DNA of 64,000 nt from positions 186,001 through 250,000 of the forward strand of contig JAFXUJ010000001.1 of NCBI GenBank assembly GCA_017525025.1, written 5' to 3'. Below the pieces are notes generated by a model. That model had not been told where the DNA came from. It made no database searches and worked only from the letters and a program-made list of their open reading frames with translations. The DNA comes from Elusimicrobiaceae bacterium. GTDB taxonomy: Bacteria > Elusimicrobiota > Elusimicrobia > Elusimicrobiales > Elusimicrobiaceae. Below, piece by piece: positions 16,783 through 26,284 of the stretch. Numbering within the stretch: position 1 is the first letter of the stretch; each line of letters opens with the position of its first letter. Position numbers and translations under genes: made by a program.

Positions 16783-18710
16783 AGAATAAACAACGTCCAA
16801 ACAACCGTAAAATTATTTCCGTTGGGCAAATTATAGGCTGGCTGGCTGTTTTTGCTATCGCCGTTTTGCTTTTTAATAAGCCGGGCGCGAAGGAAATCAC
16901 CCTAGACTATTCGGATTTTAAACATAAAGTGGCCGCCGCGGAAGTATCCGATTTAACGATTGCTCCCGCTATGATTTCGGGGCTGTATAAAAACGAAGAA
17001 GGAAAGTTCGCCCCTTTTAAAACGGTGCGTATGGAAGACCCCGCCCTTGTGCAGGAATTGACGGCGGCCAAGGTGAAATTTAAAGCCGAACAAGACCGCA
17101 GTTGGATCGGCAACGTTTTGTTTAATGTATTGTGGATTGTGCTACTTATTGGGCTATGGTGGTTTATTTTCATCCGTCCGCAACGAAGCGACGGGAAAAG
17201 TGCCCTAAATTTTGCTCGCTCCAAAGCCAAAATGCAAGATCCGTCCAAGCAAACGGTTACTTTTAAAGATGTTGCCGGATGTGACGAGGCCAAAGAAGAA
17301 TTGGAAGACGTCATAAAATTTTTGAAAAATCCGAAAAAATTTCAAAAATTGGGCGGTAAACTTCCCAAAGGGGTGCTTCTCTACGGGGCTCCCGGCACGG
17401 GGAAAACGTTGCTCGCCAAGGCGGTGGCGGGGGAAGCCGGCGTATCCTTTTTTTCCGCTTCGGCCTCCGAATTTGTAGAAATGTTTGTAGGGGTAGGCGC
17501 CGCGCGTGTACGTGATTTGTTTGATCAAGCCAAGAAAAATTCTCCGGCCATTATTTTTATTGATGAATTGGATGCCGTAGGCCGCCGGCGTTTTGCCGGT
17601 ATTGGCGGCGGGCATGACGAACGCGAACAAACACTCAACCAGTTGCTCATTGAGTTGGACGGTTTTGAAAGCAAACAGGGTATTATTTTAATGGCTTCCA
17701 CCAACCGCCCGGACGTGTTGGATCCGGCTCTTATTCGTCCCGGACGTTTCGACCGTCATATCTCCGTTCCGGCACCGGATTTGAAAGGGCGCGAAGAAAT
17801 TTTGAAAGTTCATGCCAAAAAAGTCAAACTGGGCGCGGACGTAGATTTGAAACAAGTAGCCAAAGGAACACCCGGTTTTGTGGGGGCGGATCTGGCAAAC
17901 GTGATTAACGAGGCGGCTATTTTAGCGGCGCGCGGAGATAAAGAAGCCGTTGGAAAACCCGATATGGAAGAAGCCATTGAGCGCGTGATTGCCGGCCCGC
18001 AGAAGAAAAGCCGTATTATTTCCAAACATGAACAACACGTTATTGCGGCGCATGAGTCCGGTCATACCATTGTAGCGCGTTTAACTAACCATTCGGATCC
18101 CGTACACAAGGTTACTATTATTCCGCGGGGACAGGCGTTGGGCTATACGTTACAACTCCCGTTAGAGGATAAATTTTTAACCAGTAAATCCGAATTATTG
18201 GATAAATTGTGTATTCTTTTGGCCGGGCGTGCCGCTGAAGAAATCGTATTCGGTGAAATTACGTCCGGTGCCAGCGACGATTTAAATAAGACCATGTCTT
18301 ATGCCCGTAAAATGGTGGTGGAGCTTGGAATGAGTGATAAACTCGGTCCGGTGGCACTGCCTAACGGACAGGATAGCGAAGTCTTTTTGGGGCGCGACCT
18401 TTCCCGTCATACTACGTTTTCGGATGAGCTCGCCCGTACGATTGATCAGGAAATTCTCCATTTGATAAATACGTCCTATGCTCGCGCGAAAGATATTATT
18501 TCCAAAAACCGCGCGGCTTTTGATAAACTGGTATCTACGTTACTTGAAAAAGAAGTGGTAGAGGCCAGTGAAATTGATGAAATATTGGGTTTAAAACCTG
18601 CCGTGCAAGAGGACCAGGCACAACCCGACGCTTCCACCCCAATTGAAGAAAAACCGAAGGCGCAGACGGCCGTGCGGCCCGAAGCTAAACAAGCGGGACT
18701 CTTTGATTAA
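16779..18710 (+). CDS. ftsH: ATP-dependent zinc metalloprotease FtsH
   Basis: A 643-residue membrane-bound AAA+ protease for quality control of membrane and regulatory proteins. Two membrane helices (about 14-29 and 108-130) flank a short periplasmic domain. The AAA domain has Walker A GAPGTGKT (about 203), Walker [12 protein letters not shown], and the second region of homology [19 protein letters not shown]. The zinc site is HESGH (about 424-428), with the third ligand Asp in SGASDDLNK. The C-terminal tail is low-complexity and charged. ATGA overlap with hpt. Confidence 0.98.
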   Translation: MKNKQRPNNRKIISVGQIIGWLAVFAIAVLLFNKPGAKEITLDYSDFKHKVAAAEVSDLTIAPAMISGLYKNEEGKFAPFKTVRMEDPALVQELTAAKVKFKAEQDRSWIGNVLFNVLWIVLLIGLWWFIFIRPQRSDGKSALNFARSKAKMQDPSKQTVTFKDVAGCDEAKEELEDVIKFLKNPKKFQKLGGKLPKGVLLYGAPGTGKTLLAKAVAGEAGVSFFSASASEFVEMFVGVGAARVRDLFDQAKKNSPAIIFIDELDAVGRRRFAGIGGGHDEREQTLNQLLIELDGFESKQGIILMASTNRPDVLDPALIRPGRFDRHISVPAPDLKGREEILKVHAKKVKLGADVDLKQVAKGTPGFVGADLANVINEAAILAARGDKEAVGKPDMEEAIERVIAGPQKKSRIISKHEQHVIAAHESGHTIVARLTNHSDPVHKVTIIPRGQALGYTLQLPLEDKFLTSKSELLDKLCILLAGRAAEEIVFGEITSGASDDLNKTMSYARKMVVELGMSDKLGPVALPNGQDSEVFLGRDLSRHTTFSDELARTIDQEILHLINTSYARAKDIISKNRAAFDKLVSTLLEKEVVEASEIDEILGLKPAVQEDQAQPDASTPIEEKPKAQTAVRPEAKQAGLFD

Positions 18711-18778
18711 CGAAGCAAGTTGGCAGGGATCTAAGCGCGTATGGCCGAGTGGCTATACCGGCGCAACAGGGAGTTTGT

Positions 18779-20131
18779 ATGGGAAAATATTTTGGAACCG
18801 ATGGGGTCCGGGCGGTTGCCGGGCAATTCCCGTTGGTAGATGATTTTATCCAAAAGTTAGGTTACGCGGCTTTGCGCCAACTACAGGCGCGTAGCGGCAA
18901 AAGTGGGTTATTAACCCAAGTGATCGTGGCGCAAGATTCGCGCGCTTCCGGCCCGGCTATTTTGGCCGCGCTGGAAAAAGGTATCCGTGCCAGCGGTGCC
19001 AATGTAATTAGCGTGGGCATTGCCCCTACTCCGGCAGTGGCTTATCTAGTTAAAAAGACAAATAGTTTGTGCGGGGTAGTTATTTCTGCCAGCCACAACC
19101 CTGCCGAATTTAACGGTATCAAGTTTTTTACCAACCAAGGCACCAAATTGCCGGAAGAATTGGAAAATTCTATTGAACAGGAGATAGACACCTTATCTTC
19201 CGTGCCGGCTCCCCGCGGGACGTTTAGCCAAAACGAAGACCTAATACACGAATACGAAAAATTTTTAATGTCTACCGTAGAACCGGCCGTCTTAAAGGGA
19301 ACCAAGGTCGTGCTGGATTGTGCCAATGGTGCCAGCTATAAAGTGGCCGCCCGTGTTTTCGCCGGGTTAGGCATGCAAGCTACCATTACAGCAGCCAAAC
19401 CGAACGGCACAAATATCAACCAAAACGTGGGAGCTTTGCACACGCAATTCATGCAAGATTTAACGGTTAAAGAAAAAGCTTTTATGGGATTTAGCTTTGA
19501 TGGAGACGCCGACCGGGTAATAGCAGCTGATGAAAAGGGCCGTCAGTTAGACGGAGATAATATCATCGCTTCTTCGGCTTTATGTATGAAGGAATGCGGA
19601 CTGCTTAATTCCAACAAGGCCGTGCTAACCATTATGGCTAATTTGGGTTGTATCAATTATCTTAAAGAGAACGGGATAGAAGTGGCCCTGACCACAGTCG
19701 GCGATAAATATGTGTCCGAAGCGCTTGAAAAAGAAAACCTGTCTATCGGCGGGGAAACTTCCGGCCATATTATTTTCCGGCAATTTTCCAATACGGGGGA
19801 CGGGCTTCTCTCGGCTCTGCAATTTTTGCAATTTGTAAAACGTTCCGGCAAACCTGCCAGTTATTTTGCCGACCAGTGGAAGCGTTATCCCAGTAAACAA
19901 AAGGCCCTGGCGGTTGGCCAAAAGCCGCCGTTAGAAACGATTCCGGGTTTTTTGCCGGGCGTGCAACAGCTGGAAAAGAGCATGGCAGGCAAAGGACGCA
20001 TTGTGGTGCGTTATAGCGGAACGGAACCTAAACTGCGCATTTTGGTAGAAGGGGAAAATGCCTCTTTGGTAGATCGTGTATTAAACGAAGTAGAAACTCT
20101 TTACAAGCAAAAAACAGGAGTGGCTTTGTGA
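18779..20131 (+). CDS. glmM: Phosphoglucosamine mutase
   Basis: A 450-residue cytosolic enzyme that converts glucosamine-6-phosphate to glucosamine-1-phosphate for UDP-GlcNAc. The first residues MGKYFGTDGVR are typical. The active phosphoserine is in VISASHNPAEFNGIK (Ser about 103), the Mg loop is FDGDADR (about 240), and the phosphate-binding loop RYSGTEPKLRI is near the end. The ATG at 18779 has AGGGAG upstream; an in-frame ATG at 18749 gives an unrelated N-terminus. Its TGA overlaps the GTG start of pdxJ. glmS lies two genes on, so both amino-sugar steps are in one operon. Confidence 0.97.
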   Translation: MGKYFGTDGVRAVAGQFPLVDDFIQKLGYAALRQLQARSGKSGLLTQVIVAQDSRASGPAILAALEKGIRASGANVISVGIAPTPAVAYLVKKTNSLCGVVISASHNPAEFNGIKFFTNQGTKLPEELENSIEQEIDTLSSVPAPRGTFSQNEDLIHEYEKFLMSTVEPAVLKGTKVVLDCANGASYKVAARVFAGLGMQATITAAKPNGTNINQNVGALHTQFMQDLTVKEKAFMGFSFDGDADRVIAADEKGRQLDGDNIIASSALCMKECGLLNSNKAVLTIMANLGCINYLKENGIEVALTTVGDKYVSEALEKENLSIGGETSGHIIFRQFSNTGDGLLSALQFLQFVKRSGKPASYFADQWKRYPSKQKALAVGQKPPLETIPGFLPGVQQLEKSMAGKGRIVVRYSGTEPKLRILVEGENASLVDRVLNEVETLYKQKTGVAL

Positions 20132-20844
20132 ATTTGAAATTGGGTGTTAATATAGATCATGTGGCCACTTTGCGCCAGGCTCGTCGGGCGAACTATCCCG
20201 TGCCGGAAGACGCGGCCGACATTTGCCTGCACAGCGGGGCTGATTATATCGTGGTGCATTTGCGCCGTGATGAACGCCATATCCACAAGCAAGATGTGGC
20301 GCGGCTGTGCAAAAAATTCCCCGGTAAAATTCATTTAGAATGTTCCATCTCCCCTGCGATGGAAAAAGCGGCCCTAACCTATAAACCCTTTTCTGTTTGC
20401 CTCGTGCCGGAAAAACCCGGTGAAATTACCACCACCGGCGGTTTACGTTTTTCCGCGGCGGTACGAAAACGTCTGCAGGAAATGATTGTGCGTTTACACA
20501 AAAAAAATATTTTGGTTAGTTTATTTGTTAGCCCGGCAAAAACGGATATTCAAACAGCTGCCCGTGTCGGCGCGGATATCGTGGAACTTTGTACCCGCGA
20601 TTATAGTGAGGCCCACACGCTTGCGGCTCAACGCAGGGAGCTTAAAAAATTAGTGCTCGCTACCGAGCAGGCACGCCAATTGGGGCTTGAAGTGCACGCC
20701 GGTCATGGGTTGGATTATCAAAATGTGCAAGCGGTAGCCCGGATAAAAGGCATGGCTTGCATGAATATTGGTTTTTCTATTTTGGCCCGTGCGCTCTTTA
20801 CGGGTTTAGCAAGTGCCGTGCGCACCATGAAAGATTTGCTGTAA
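20128..20844 (+). CDS. pdxJ: Pyridoxine 5'-phosphate synthase
   Basis: A 238-residue TIM barrel that joins 1-deoxyxylulose-5-phosphate and 3-amino-2-oxopropyl phosphate in the DXP-dependent B6 pathway. The start LKLGVNIDHVATLRQAR, VVHLRRDERHI (about 42) and HAGHGLDY (about 191) are family signatures. The start codon is GTG at 20128, overlapping the glmM stop (GTGA), with AGGAG at 20117-20121. Length is normal. Confidence 0.96.
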   Translation: MNLKLGVNIDHVATLRQARRANYPVPEDAADICLHSGADYIVVHLRRDERHIHKQDVARLCKKFPGKIHLECSISPAMEKAALTYKPFSVCLVPEKPGEITTTGGLRFSAAVRKRLQEMIVRLHKKNILVSLFVSPAKTDIQTAARVGADIVELCTRDYSEAHTLAAQRRELKKLVLATEQARQLGLEVHAGHGLDYQNVQAVARIKGMACMNIGFSILARALFTGLASAVRTMKDLL

Positions 20845-20853
20845 GGAGATCCT

Positions 20854-22695
20854 ATGTGTGGGATTATCGGATACGTCGGTAAAAATAATAGTGTTTCTTA
20901 CATTATAGACGGACTTAAAAAATTAGAGTACCGCGGATATGATTCGGCGGGAATTTCTATTTTGCAAGAGGGCAAGCTGGTAACGGTCCGGGCGGTCGGT
21001 AAAGTGGCCGAGTTGGAAAGGGCCGCCTTGCAAGTCAATCCGGTCGGCACTACCGGATTGGGGCATACTCGGTGGGCCACTCACGGTAAACCCAGCGAAG
21101 AAAATTCTCACCCGCATACCGATTGCAGTGGCGAACTGGTTGTGGTGCATAACGGTATCATTGAAAATTATCTTACTTTGCGTACGCAATTGGAATCTTT
21201 GGGGCATAAATTCAAAAGCGAAACCGATACCGAAGTAATCGCTCATTTAATTGAAGAAAATTTGAAACATGTGCGAGCGGCTAATGAAGAAGAAAAACTT
21301 ATTAAAGCCGTTCAAAAAACGAACAAAGAAATTTCCGGCGCTTTTGCATACGGGGTTATGTGGGCCCATGCGCCCGGGTTGTTAGTGGGCGTAAAAAACC
21401 AAAGTCCGTTAGTTGTGGGCATAGGCAAGAAAGAAAGTTTCCTGGCTTCCGATGTTCCGGCATTTTTGCAGCATACCAATAAGGTTATCTTTTTGGATGA
21501 AGGGGAAGTGGCCCTTTTACGTGGCGGACAAGTAACGGTGCTGGATAAAACAGGGCAAGTCAAAAAAGCAAAATCAGTTAGAATTTCTTGGGATCAAAAA
21601 ACAGCCGAGAAAGGCGGTTATGACCATTTCATGCTCAAGGAAATTTACGAACAACCCCAAGCCATTGAAGATACCTTGCGTACGGCCCGGGCCGATTTTG
21701 GCAAGATTTTAGGGCTGGATACCTCCACCTTACGCGGGTTAAAAGATATTCATATTATTGCCTGCGGAACAGCATATCATGCGGGGCTTGTCGGCAAATA
21801 TTATATTGAGCAGTTTGCGGGTATTCCGGTCAGTGTAGATTTGGCTAGCGAGTATAAATACCGCACAGTGCCGCATATGAAAGGCACGTTAGCTATTGCC
21901 ATTAGTCAATCGGGCGAAACGGCAGATACCATCGGTGCTATTAAAAAAGCCAAATCGTTGGGGTTCCGCACCCTGGCGATTTGTAACGTACTCGGTTCCA
22001 CGCTTACGCGTTTGTGCGACAGTACTTTTTTCACGCATTGCGGCCCGGAGATTAGCGTAGCATCCACCAAAGCTTTTACCAGCCAAATTACTTCTATGTA
22101 TATGTTGGCTATCACCCTGGGGCTAGCCAACGGAAATGTGAGCAAGGCGGCTTTTGATAAGTTGCACCGGGAGCTCATGCGCTTATCTAAAGCCATGAGT
22201 GAAACCGTTAAGTTAGAATACACCGTACGTCATTTAACGCGTAAGATTTACAAGGCGGATCGTTTCATTTTCTTGGGGCGTCATGTCAATTTCCCCATTG
22301 CTTTAGAAGGCGCTTTAAAATTAAAAGAAGTTTCATACCGTAGCGCGGAAGGCTTTGCCGCCGGCGAAATTAAACATGGGCCGATTTCAATTATTGATAA
22401 AGGAACCCCGGTGTTTATGTTAATGCCGCATGATAGCGTGTTTGAAAAAATGCTGTCTGCTTGTCAAGAATGCCGCGCACGCGGAGCTTTTGTGGTAGCT
22501 ATTACTACGCCGGACGGAGTAGCACAAGCCAAGCGGGTAGCGGATATGATTATTCCCGTACCGCAAGCAAGTGAATTTTTACAACCGGTGCTTAATGTAG
22601 TTCCGTTGCAATTTTTGGCCTATTGGATTGCCAAACGGTTGGGGTGTGATATAGATCAACCGCGCAATTTGGCCAAGAGTGTAACCGTAGAATAA
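20854..22695 (+). CDS. glmS: Glutamine-fructose-6-phosphate aminotransferase
   Basis: A 613-residue enzyme that makes glucosamine-6-phosphate from fructose-6-phosphate and glutamine, the entry step to peptidoglycan amino sugars. The N-terminal class II glutaminase starts with the catalytic Cys2 (MCGIIGYVG) and has LGHTRWATHG. Two SIS sugar-isomerase domains follow, with ISQSGETADT and AEGFAAGEIKHGPI. The C-terminus is DQPRNLAKSVTVE. AAGGAG precedes the ATG. No GlmS ribozyme-like leader is possible, as the gene starts 9 bp after pdxJ. Confidence 0.97.
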   Translation: MCGIIGYVGKNNSVSYIIDGLKKLEYRGYDSAGISILQEGKLVTVRAVGKVAELERAALQVNPVGTTGLGHTRWATHGKPSEENSHPHTDCSGELVVVHNGIIENYLTLRTQLESLGHKFKSETDTEVIAHLIEENLKHVRAANEEEKLIKAVQKTNKEISGAFAYGVMWAHAPGLLVGVKNQSPLVVGIGKKESFLASDVPAFLQHTNKVIFLDEGEVALLRGGQVTVLDKTGQVKKAKSVRISWDQKTAEKGGYDHFMLKEIYEQPQAIEDTLRTARADFGKILGLDTSTLRGLKDIHIIACGTAYHAGLVGKYYIEQFAGIPVSVDLASEYKYRTVPHMKGTLAIAISQSGETADTIGAIKKAKSLGFRTLAICNVLGSTLTRLCDSTFFTHCGPEISVASTKAFTSQITSMYMLAITLGLANGNVSKAAFDKLHRELMRLSKAMSETVKLEYTVRHLTRKIYKADRFIFLGRHVNFPIALEGALKLKEVSYRSAEGFAAGEIKHGPISIIDKGTPVFMLMPHDSVFEKMLSACQECRARGAFVVAITTPDGVAQAKRVADMIIPVPQASEFLQPVLNVVPLQFLAYWIAKRLGCDIDQPRNLAKSVTVE

Positions 22696-22698
22696 TTT

Positions 22699-23598
22699 AT
22701 GAAAAAAATAGACCGTTCTACCGTCGCGCGTTTACTGCCGGAGCGAGCGCAAGACGCACACAAAGGAACGTTTGGCCGGGTGTTAGTAATTGCCGGATCG
22801 CGTGAAATGTGTGGAGCCGGGCTCCTTTGCGCCAAAAGTGCGCTCAAGGCCGGGGCGGGGCTTGTGTATTGGGCCCTTCCTAAAAGTATGCAACCGGCTT
22901 TTGCTGCGGCCTTGCCGGAAGTAATCACGCTACCGCTACCTGAAACAAAAAGCGGCGAATTAGCCCGAAATGCGTGGCCCGTTTTGGCCCGATATATCAA
23001 AAAATTTTCTCCCTCTTTGGCGGTAGTAGGTCCGGGGATGGGCAAGAGCCCGTTGTTGCCGCCGTTATTAGAAAAAATCAATTTGCCGCTTGTGTTAGAT
23101 GGAGATGCGTTAAATGCTTGCGCGTCTTTTAAAAAAATTTCGTTTAAAAATCCGGTCATTTTTACACCGCACCCCGGAGAGATGGCGCGTTTATTACAAG
23201 AAAAAATTGCTTTAGATGCCGCTACCCGTGAGCGTCAAACGCGTCAACTGATTGCAAAAAAGGGGGGCGTGTGTGTATTGAAAGGGTACGATACGATTGT
23301 CGGTGTGGAAATGCTTCGCCGCGTTTTCTTGCGGCAAAACACCACCGGAGGCCCGGCCTTGGCGAAGGGCGGTAGCGGGGATGTATTATCCGGTATAATT
23401 GCCGGGTTATGGAGCCAGTTGGGCACAAGGGACGGATTTGATACAACATCCGCTTTCCAAATGGCGGTGTGTGCGGTATATATTCATGGTCTTGCCGGCG
23501 ATTTGGCCGGACAGGCAAATAGCACATACAGCGTTTTGGCAACGGATATTATTGCATATCTTTCCGCAGCTTTCAAAGATGTTTTAAAGGAGAAATAA
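22699..23598 (+). CDS. nnrD: ADP/ATP-dependent NAD(P)H-hydrate dehydratase
   Basis: A 299-residue metabolite-repair enzyme of the ribokinase-like CARKD family, which restores damaged NAD(P)H hydrates. KGTFGRVLVIAGS near residue 22, VVGPGMGKS near 112 and GGPALAKGGSGDVLSG near 217 are the family motifs. Only the dehydratase is present; the YjeF_N epimerase domain often fused in front is absent. It begins 3 bp after glmS and ends 1 bp before the next gene. Confidence 0.93.
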   Translation: MKKIDRSTVARLLPERAQDAHKGTFGRVLVIAGSREMCGAGLLCAKSALKAGAGLVYWALPKSMQPAFAAALPEVITLPLPETKSGELARNAWPVLARYIKKFSPSLAVVGPGMGKSPLLPPLLEKINLPLVLDGDALNACASFKKISFKNPVIFTPHPGEMARLLQEKIALDAATRERQTRQLIAKKGGVCVLKGYDTIVGVEMLRRVFLRQNTTGGPALAKGGSGDVLSGIIAGLWSQLGTRDGFDTTSAFQMAVCAVYIHGLAGDLAGQANSTYSVLATDIIAYLSAAFKDVLKEK

Positions 23599-23599
23599 T

Positions 23600-24502
23600 A
23601 TGAACTCTATTTGGTGGGTCTTATTAATAACGGTTTGCGTATTAGGCATAATTGTTCTGGGAACGATTTGGGCTTGCACGCAGGTAGCCAAAAAAGTTCT
23701 TCATCCTATTTCCAAGCGCAAACCTTTGTACGCGTGGCCGGATCAATTTAATTTACCGTATGAAAATGTAGTATTTAAAACGGAAGATAAAGTGCAATTG
23801 CGGGGTTGGTTTATCAACGCGGCGGAGGAATCCGACAAAACAATTATTCTCATGCATGGGTGGGGGATGAATCGTTCCGATATTTTAAAAAATACGTGTT
23901 TCTTACGAGATTTGGGGTTCAATTTGTTTTACTTTGATTTTCGTGCATTAGGAGAAAGCGGGGGTAAAACGAGTTCCATCGGCTATTTGGAACTCAAAGA
24001 TATAGCCGCGGCAATCGCATTTTTGAGAGAAACACGCCCGCAATTCTGTGCTAAAATCGGTTTGTACGGTTTATCCATGGGAGGCATGGTAGCCATTTGC
24101 GAAGCCGCCCGCAACCCGGAAATCGCTTGTGTGGTGGCAGAGGCATCTTATTATTCCTTCCGGCGTGTCGTATCGCGCTGGGCTTGGGTACATCGCCGGG
24201 TGCCGTACTTTCCCTTGATGCCGCTTGTCTTGCACTACATTCGCAAACAATTAGGGGTCAACCCGGAGCGTTACAGCCCCAAATACAATATTCCCAAAAT
24301 ATCGCCCAGACCGGTGTTTTTAATTCACGGGCGGTATGATAATTTGGTGCCGGCCGCGCAGGCTAAACTGCTCTATAAAAGCGCGGGCGAACCAAAGGAG
24401 ATTTGGTTGGTACCCGGGGCTAAACATAATAAGTGCGCCGAAGTCGGCGGATATGAATATAAACAACGGTTGGCGGATTTTTATAGAAAGTATTTGAAAT
24501 AA
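23600..24502 (+). CDS. Membrane-anchored alpha/beta hydrolase
   Basis: A 300-residue protein with one N-terminal membrane helix (about 3-26), then an alpha/beta hydrolase domain. HGWGMNRSD (about 85) forms the oxyanion region, the nucleophile elbow is GLSMGG (Ser about 157), the acid is likely Asp in HGRYDNLVPA (about 249), and the His is in PGAKHNKCAE (about 276). Similar to the YqkD/BEM46-like serine hydrolases, whose substrates are mostly unknown. Last gene of the hpt operon; a strong terminator follows. Confidence 0.85.
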   Translation: MNSIWWVLLITVCVLGIIVLGTIWACTQVAKKVLHPISKRKPLYAWPDQFNLPYENVVFKTEDKVQLRGWFINAAEESDKTIILMHGWGMNRSDILKNTCFLRDLGFNLFYFDFRALGESGGKTSSIGYLELKDIAAAIAFLRETRPQFCAKIGLYGLSMGGMVAICEAARNPEIACVVAEASYYSFRRVVSRWAWVHRRVPYFPLMPLVLHYIRKQLGVNPERYSPKYNIPKISPRPVFLIHGRYDNLVPAAQAKLLYKSAGEPKEIWLVPGAKHNKCAEVGGYEYKQRLADFYRKYLK

Positions 24503-24525
24503 AAGTATTGTTTGTTGATATATGT

Positions 24526-24555
24526 GGGTAGGTAATTATTTACCTACCCTTTTTG
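24526..24555 (+). terminator. Terminator of the hpt-to-hydrolase operon
   Basis: GGGTAGGTAA-TTAT-TTACCTACCC, 10 bp perfect stem, then T5. Confidence 0.93.
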
Positions 24556-24585
24556 GCCGTTTTTTGTTGGAAAATTAGAAGGGCC

Positions 24586-24624
24586 TTGAATCGTTTTTTT
24601 TTGATACACTGACTTTATCATTTC
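24586..24624 (+). promoter_or_regulatory. Pilin 2 promoter with T9 tract and short spacer
   Basis: Extended -10 TGA-TACACT (TACACT 24605-24610) in the same TGATA-N9-TATCA palindrome as pilin 1. The only -35 candidate is TTGAAT (24586-24591), just 13 bp away; the spacer contains T9 (24594-24602). Four more T would restore 17 bp. The leader ends ATAGGGG before the ATG. Confidence 0.5.
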
Positions 24625-24642
24625 TCTCGTATAGGGGTACGT

Positions 24643-25167
24643 ATGAAAAATAAAATCAGTTGTAAAAAAGGTTTTACACTTATAGAACTTCTTGTAGTGG
24701 TACTTATTATTGGTATTTTAGCCAGTATTGCTTTACCGCAATACCAGAAAGCGGTGTTTAAAGCAAGAACTCGCGAAGCCGTAAGTGTATTAAAATCTAT
24801 GCACGACGCTTGCAATGTGCTAGCCTTAAATCAAGGAGCACAAAATTGTTGGAATCGGCTCGGGGATGAGGGTGTAGAAGATTTAGATATTGAAATACCC
24901 GGAAATCTTACCACGTTTCAAGGACGTTCCGCACGACAAACCAGGTATTTTCTCTATACAATCTTCAGCCCCGGTGGTGGTGCGGTGGCGTATTACCGCG
25001 GGCCGGAAGAGATATCGGGTAATTCGGAAGGAAACTTTTCTCTTTGTTTCACTATCAATGATGACGCCCCCCACGATATGATTTGTGGTTACACAGATGA
25101 AGAAAGTGAAAAACTGTGCAGCGTGAGTGGATTTCGAGCAGAAGAGGGCGCAGGGGAATGTTGGTAA
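24643..25167 (+). CDS. Type IV pilin-like protein 2
   Basis: A 174-residue pilin. The leader MKNKISCKKG and the helix [20 protein letters not shown] are identical in protein to pilin 1 and nearly so in DNA. After about residue 40 the head diverges completely; it has a segment DLDIEIPGNLTTFQGR and Cys at several places near the C-terminus (CGY, CSV, CW). It ends 13 bp from the convergent glycerate kinase gene. Preceded by the terminator of the hpt operon, so it must be transcribed from its own promoter. Confidence 0.92.
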   Translation: MKNKISCKKGFTLIELLVVVLIIGILASIALPQYQKAVFKARTREAVSVLKSMHDACNVLALNQGAQNCWNRLGDEGVEDLDIEIPGNLTTFQGRSARQTRYFLYTIFSPGGGAVAYYRGPEEISGNSEGNFSLCFTINDDAPHDMICGYTDEESEKLCSVSGFRAEEGAGECW

Positions 25168-25180
25168 TAACGTGATCCAA

Positions 25181-26284
25181 TTATATTCCTTTCAACACGC
25201 GGCGCAAGTATTTGGCCGTGTGTTTTTTTGCGTCATTTTCGTCTTTAGCAAAATCAATAAGTACAGCTATTTTATCGGGTAATACATTTTTCCGACGTAA
25301 AATGTTTTCATCCGTTTGCCCGCAAATAAATAATACGGGCTTGCGGTATTTTTTGGCCCATTGCAAAACGGTACCCGGCGCTTTGCCATAAAAAGTTTGG
25401 TTATCTAATTTGCCTTCGGTAGTGATGATGAAATCGGCCCATTTTATTTGGTATTCCAGTTTCGCTTTTTTAAAAAGCTCTTCCGCGCCCAAACAAAGCG
25501 TTGCACCGAAACATCCGTAAAGCCCGGCCGCAATGGCTCCGGCCGCACCGGTGCTTTTTACATGGGAAATCTTTATTCCCGTTTCTTTTTTGAGCGCATT
25601 TGCCCATATCGTCAGCGCTTTCTCTAAAATTTTTACTTGCGCTTGTGTGGCGCCTTTTTGCGGCCCGAATACGCGTGCCGATCCCAAGGGCCCCAACAAC
25701 GGATTTGTTACATCTGCTATGCCGATTATTTTTATACCCTTGAATAATTTTTTTAGCGGAGATAAATCTACCCTGTGTAATTGTAATAACGATTGAGCTC
25801 CCAATTTAATAGGTTGGTTTTTCTTATTTAGCAGTTGCGCCCCGCAAGCTTGTGCCATGCCTGCGCCCCCGTCATTACAAGCTACTCCGCCCAGTCCTAC
25901 ATAAATGGTTTTAGCGCCGCGTTTGGCAGCGGCTAAAATTGCTTGTCCGACTCCGTATGAAGAAGCCCCCAGCGGATCCAGTTCGCTCTTTTCGGCACGT
26001 CCCAATCCGCAGATTTTAGCAGTTTCAATGACGGCTGTTTTTTTGTCGGATAAGAGTAAAAAAGAAGTGCGTTTATTTTTTAAAAAAGCATTTTTAGCGG
26101 ATAGGAAAATGGTTTTGGCTTGCGGATCTAACGTCTTAAAAAAATCCAGCAGGCCGTCTCCGCCATCCGAAATAGGGAGCGCACGCACCCGGTGGCGGGG
26201 GGATAGTTCCCGCACAAAAATTTGCCCGGCCGCACGCGCGGAAAGGGATCCTTTAAACGCATTGGGCAGGGCAAGAATTTTCAT
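25181..26284 (-). CDS. Glycerate kinase, GlxK/GarK family
   Basis: A 367-residue cytosolic kinase that phosphorylates D-glycerate, usually to 2-phosphoglycerate in this family. The N-terminus MKILALPNAFKGSLSA with PISDGGDGLLDFF, LGGVACNDGGAGMAQACG (about 125) and TTEGKLDNQTFYGKAPG (about 290) are characteristic. It is translationally coupled to the upstream beta-barrel gene: that gene ends TAA and this one starts ATG sharing an A at 26284. No other glycerate or glyoxylate genes are near, so the pathway source is unclear. Confidence 0.92.
   Translation of the reverse strand: MKILALPNAFKGSLSARAAGQIFVRELSPRHRVRALPISDGGDGLLDFFKTLDPQAKTIFLSAKNAFLKNKRTSFLLLSDKKTAVIETAKICGLGRAEKSELDPLGASSYGVGQAILAAAKRGAKTIYVGLGGVACNDGGAGMAQACGAQLLNKKNQPIKLGAQSLLQLHRVDLSPLKKLFKGIKIIGIADVTNPLLGPLGSARVFGPQKGATQAQVKILEKALTIWANALKKETGIKISHVKSTGAAGAIAAGLYGCFGATLCLGAEELFKKAKLEYQIKWADFIITTEGKLDNQTFYGKAPGTVLQWAKKYRKPVLFICGQTDENILRRKNVLPDKIAVLIDFAKDENDAKKHTAKYLRRVLKGI

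Noticed and set aside
18738-18780. tRNA-like 5' half (GTATGGCCGAGTGGC with possible D stem) before glmM
   Set aside because: No matching acceptor 3' strand, T arm or proper anticodon stem follows; it runs into the glmM ribosome site and coding region.
20845-20853. glmS ribozyme or riboswitch
   Set aside because: Only 9 bp separate pdxJ and glmS; there is no room for a structured leader.
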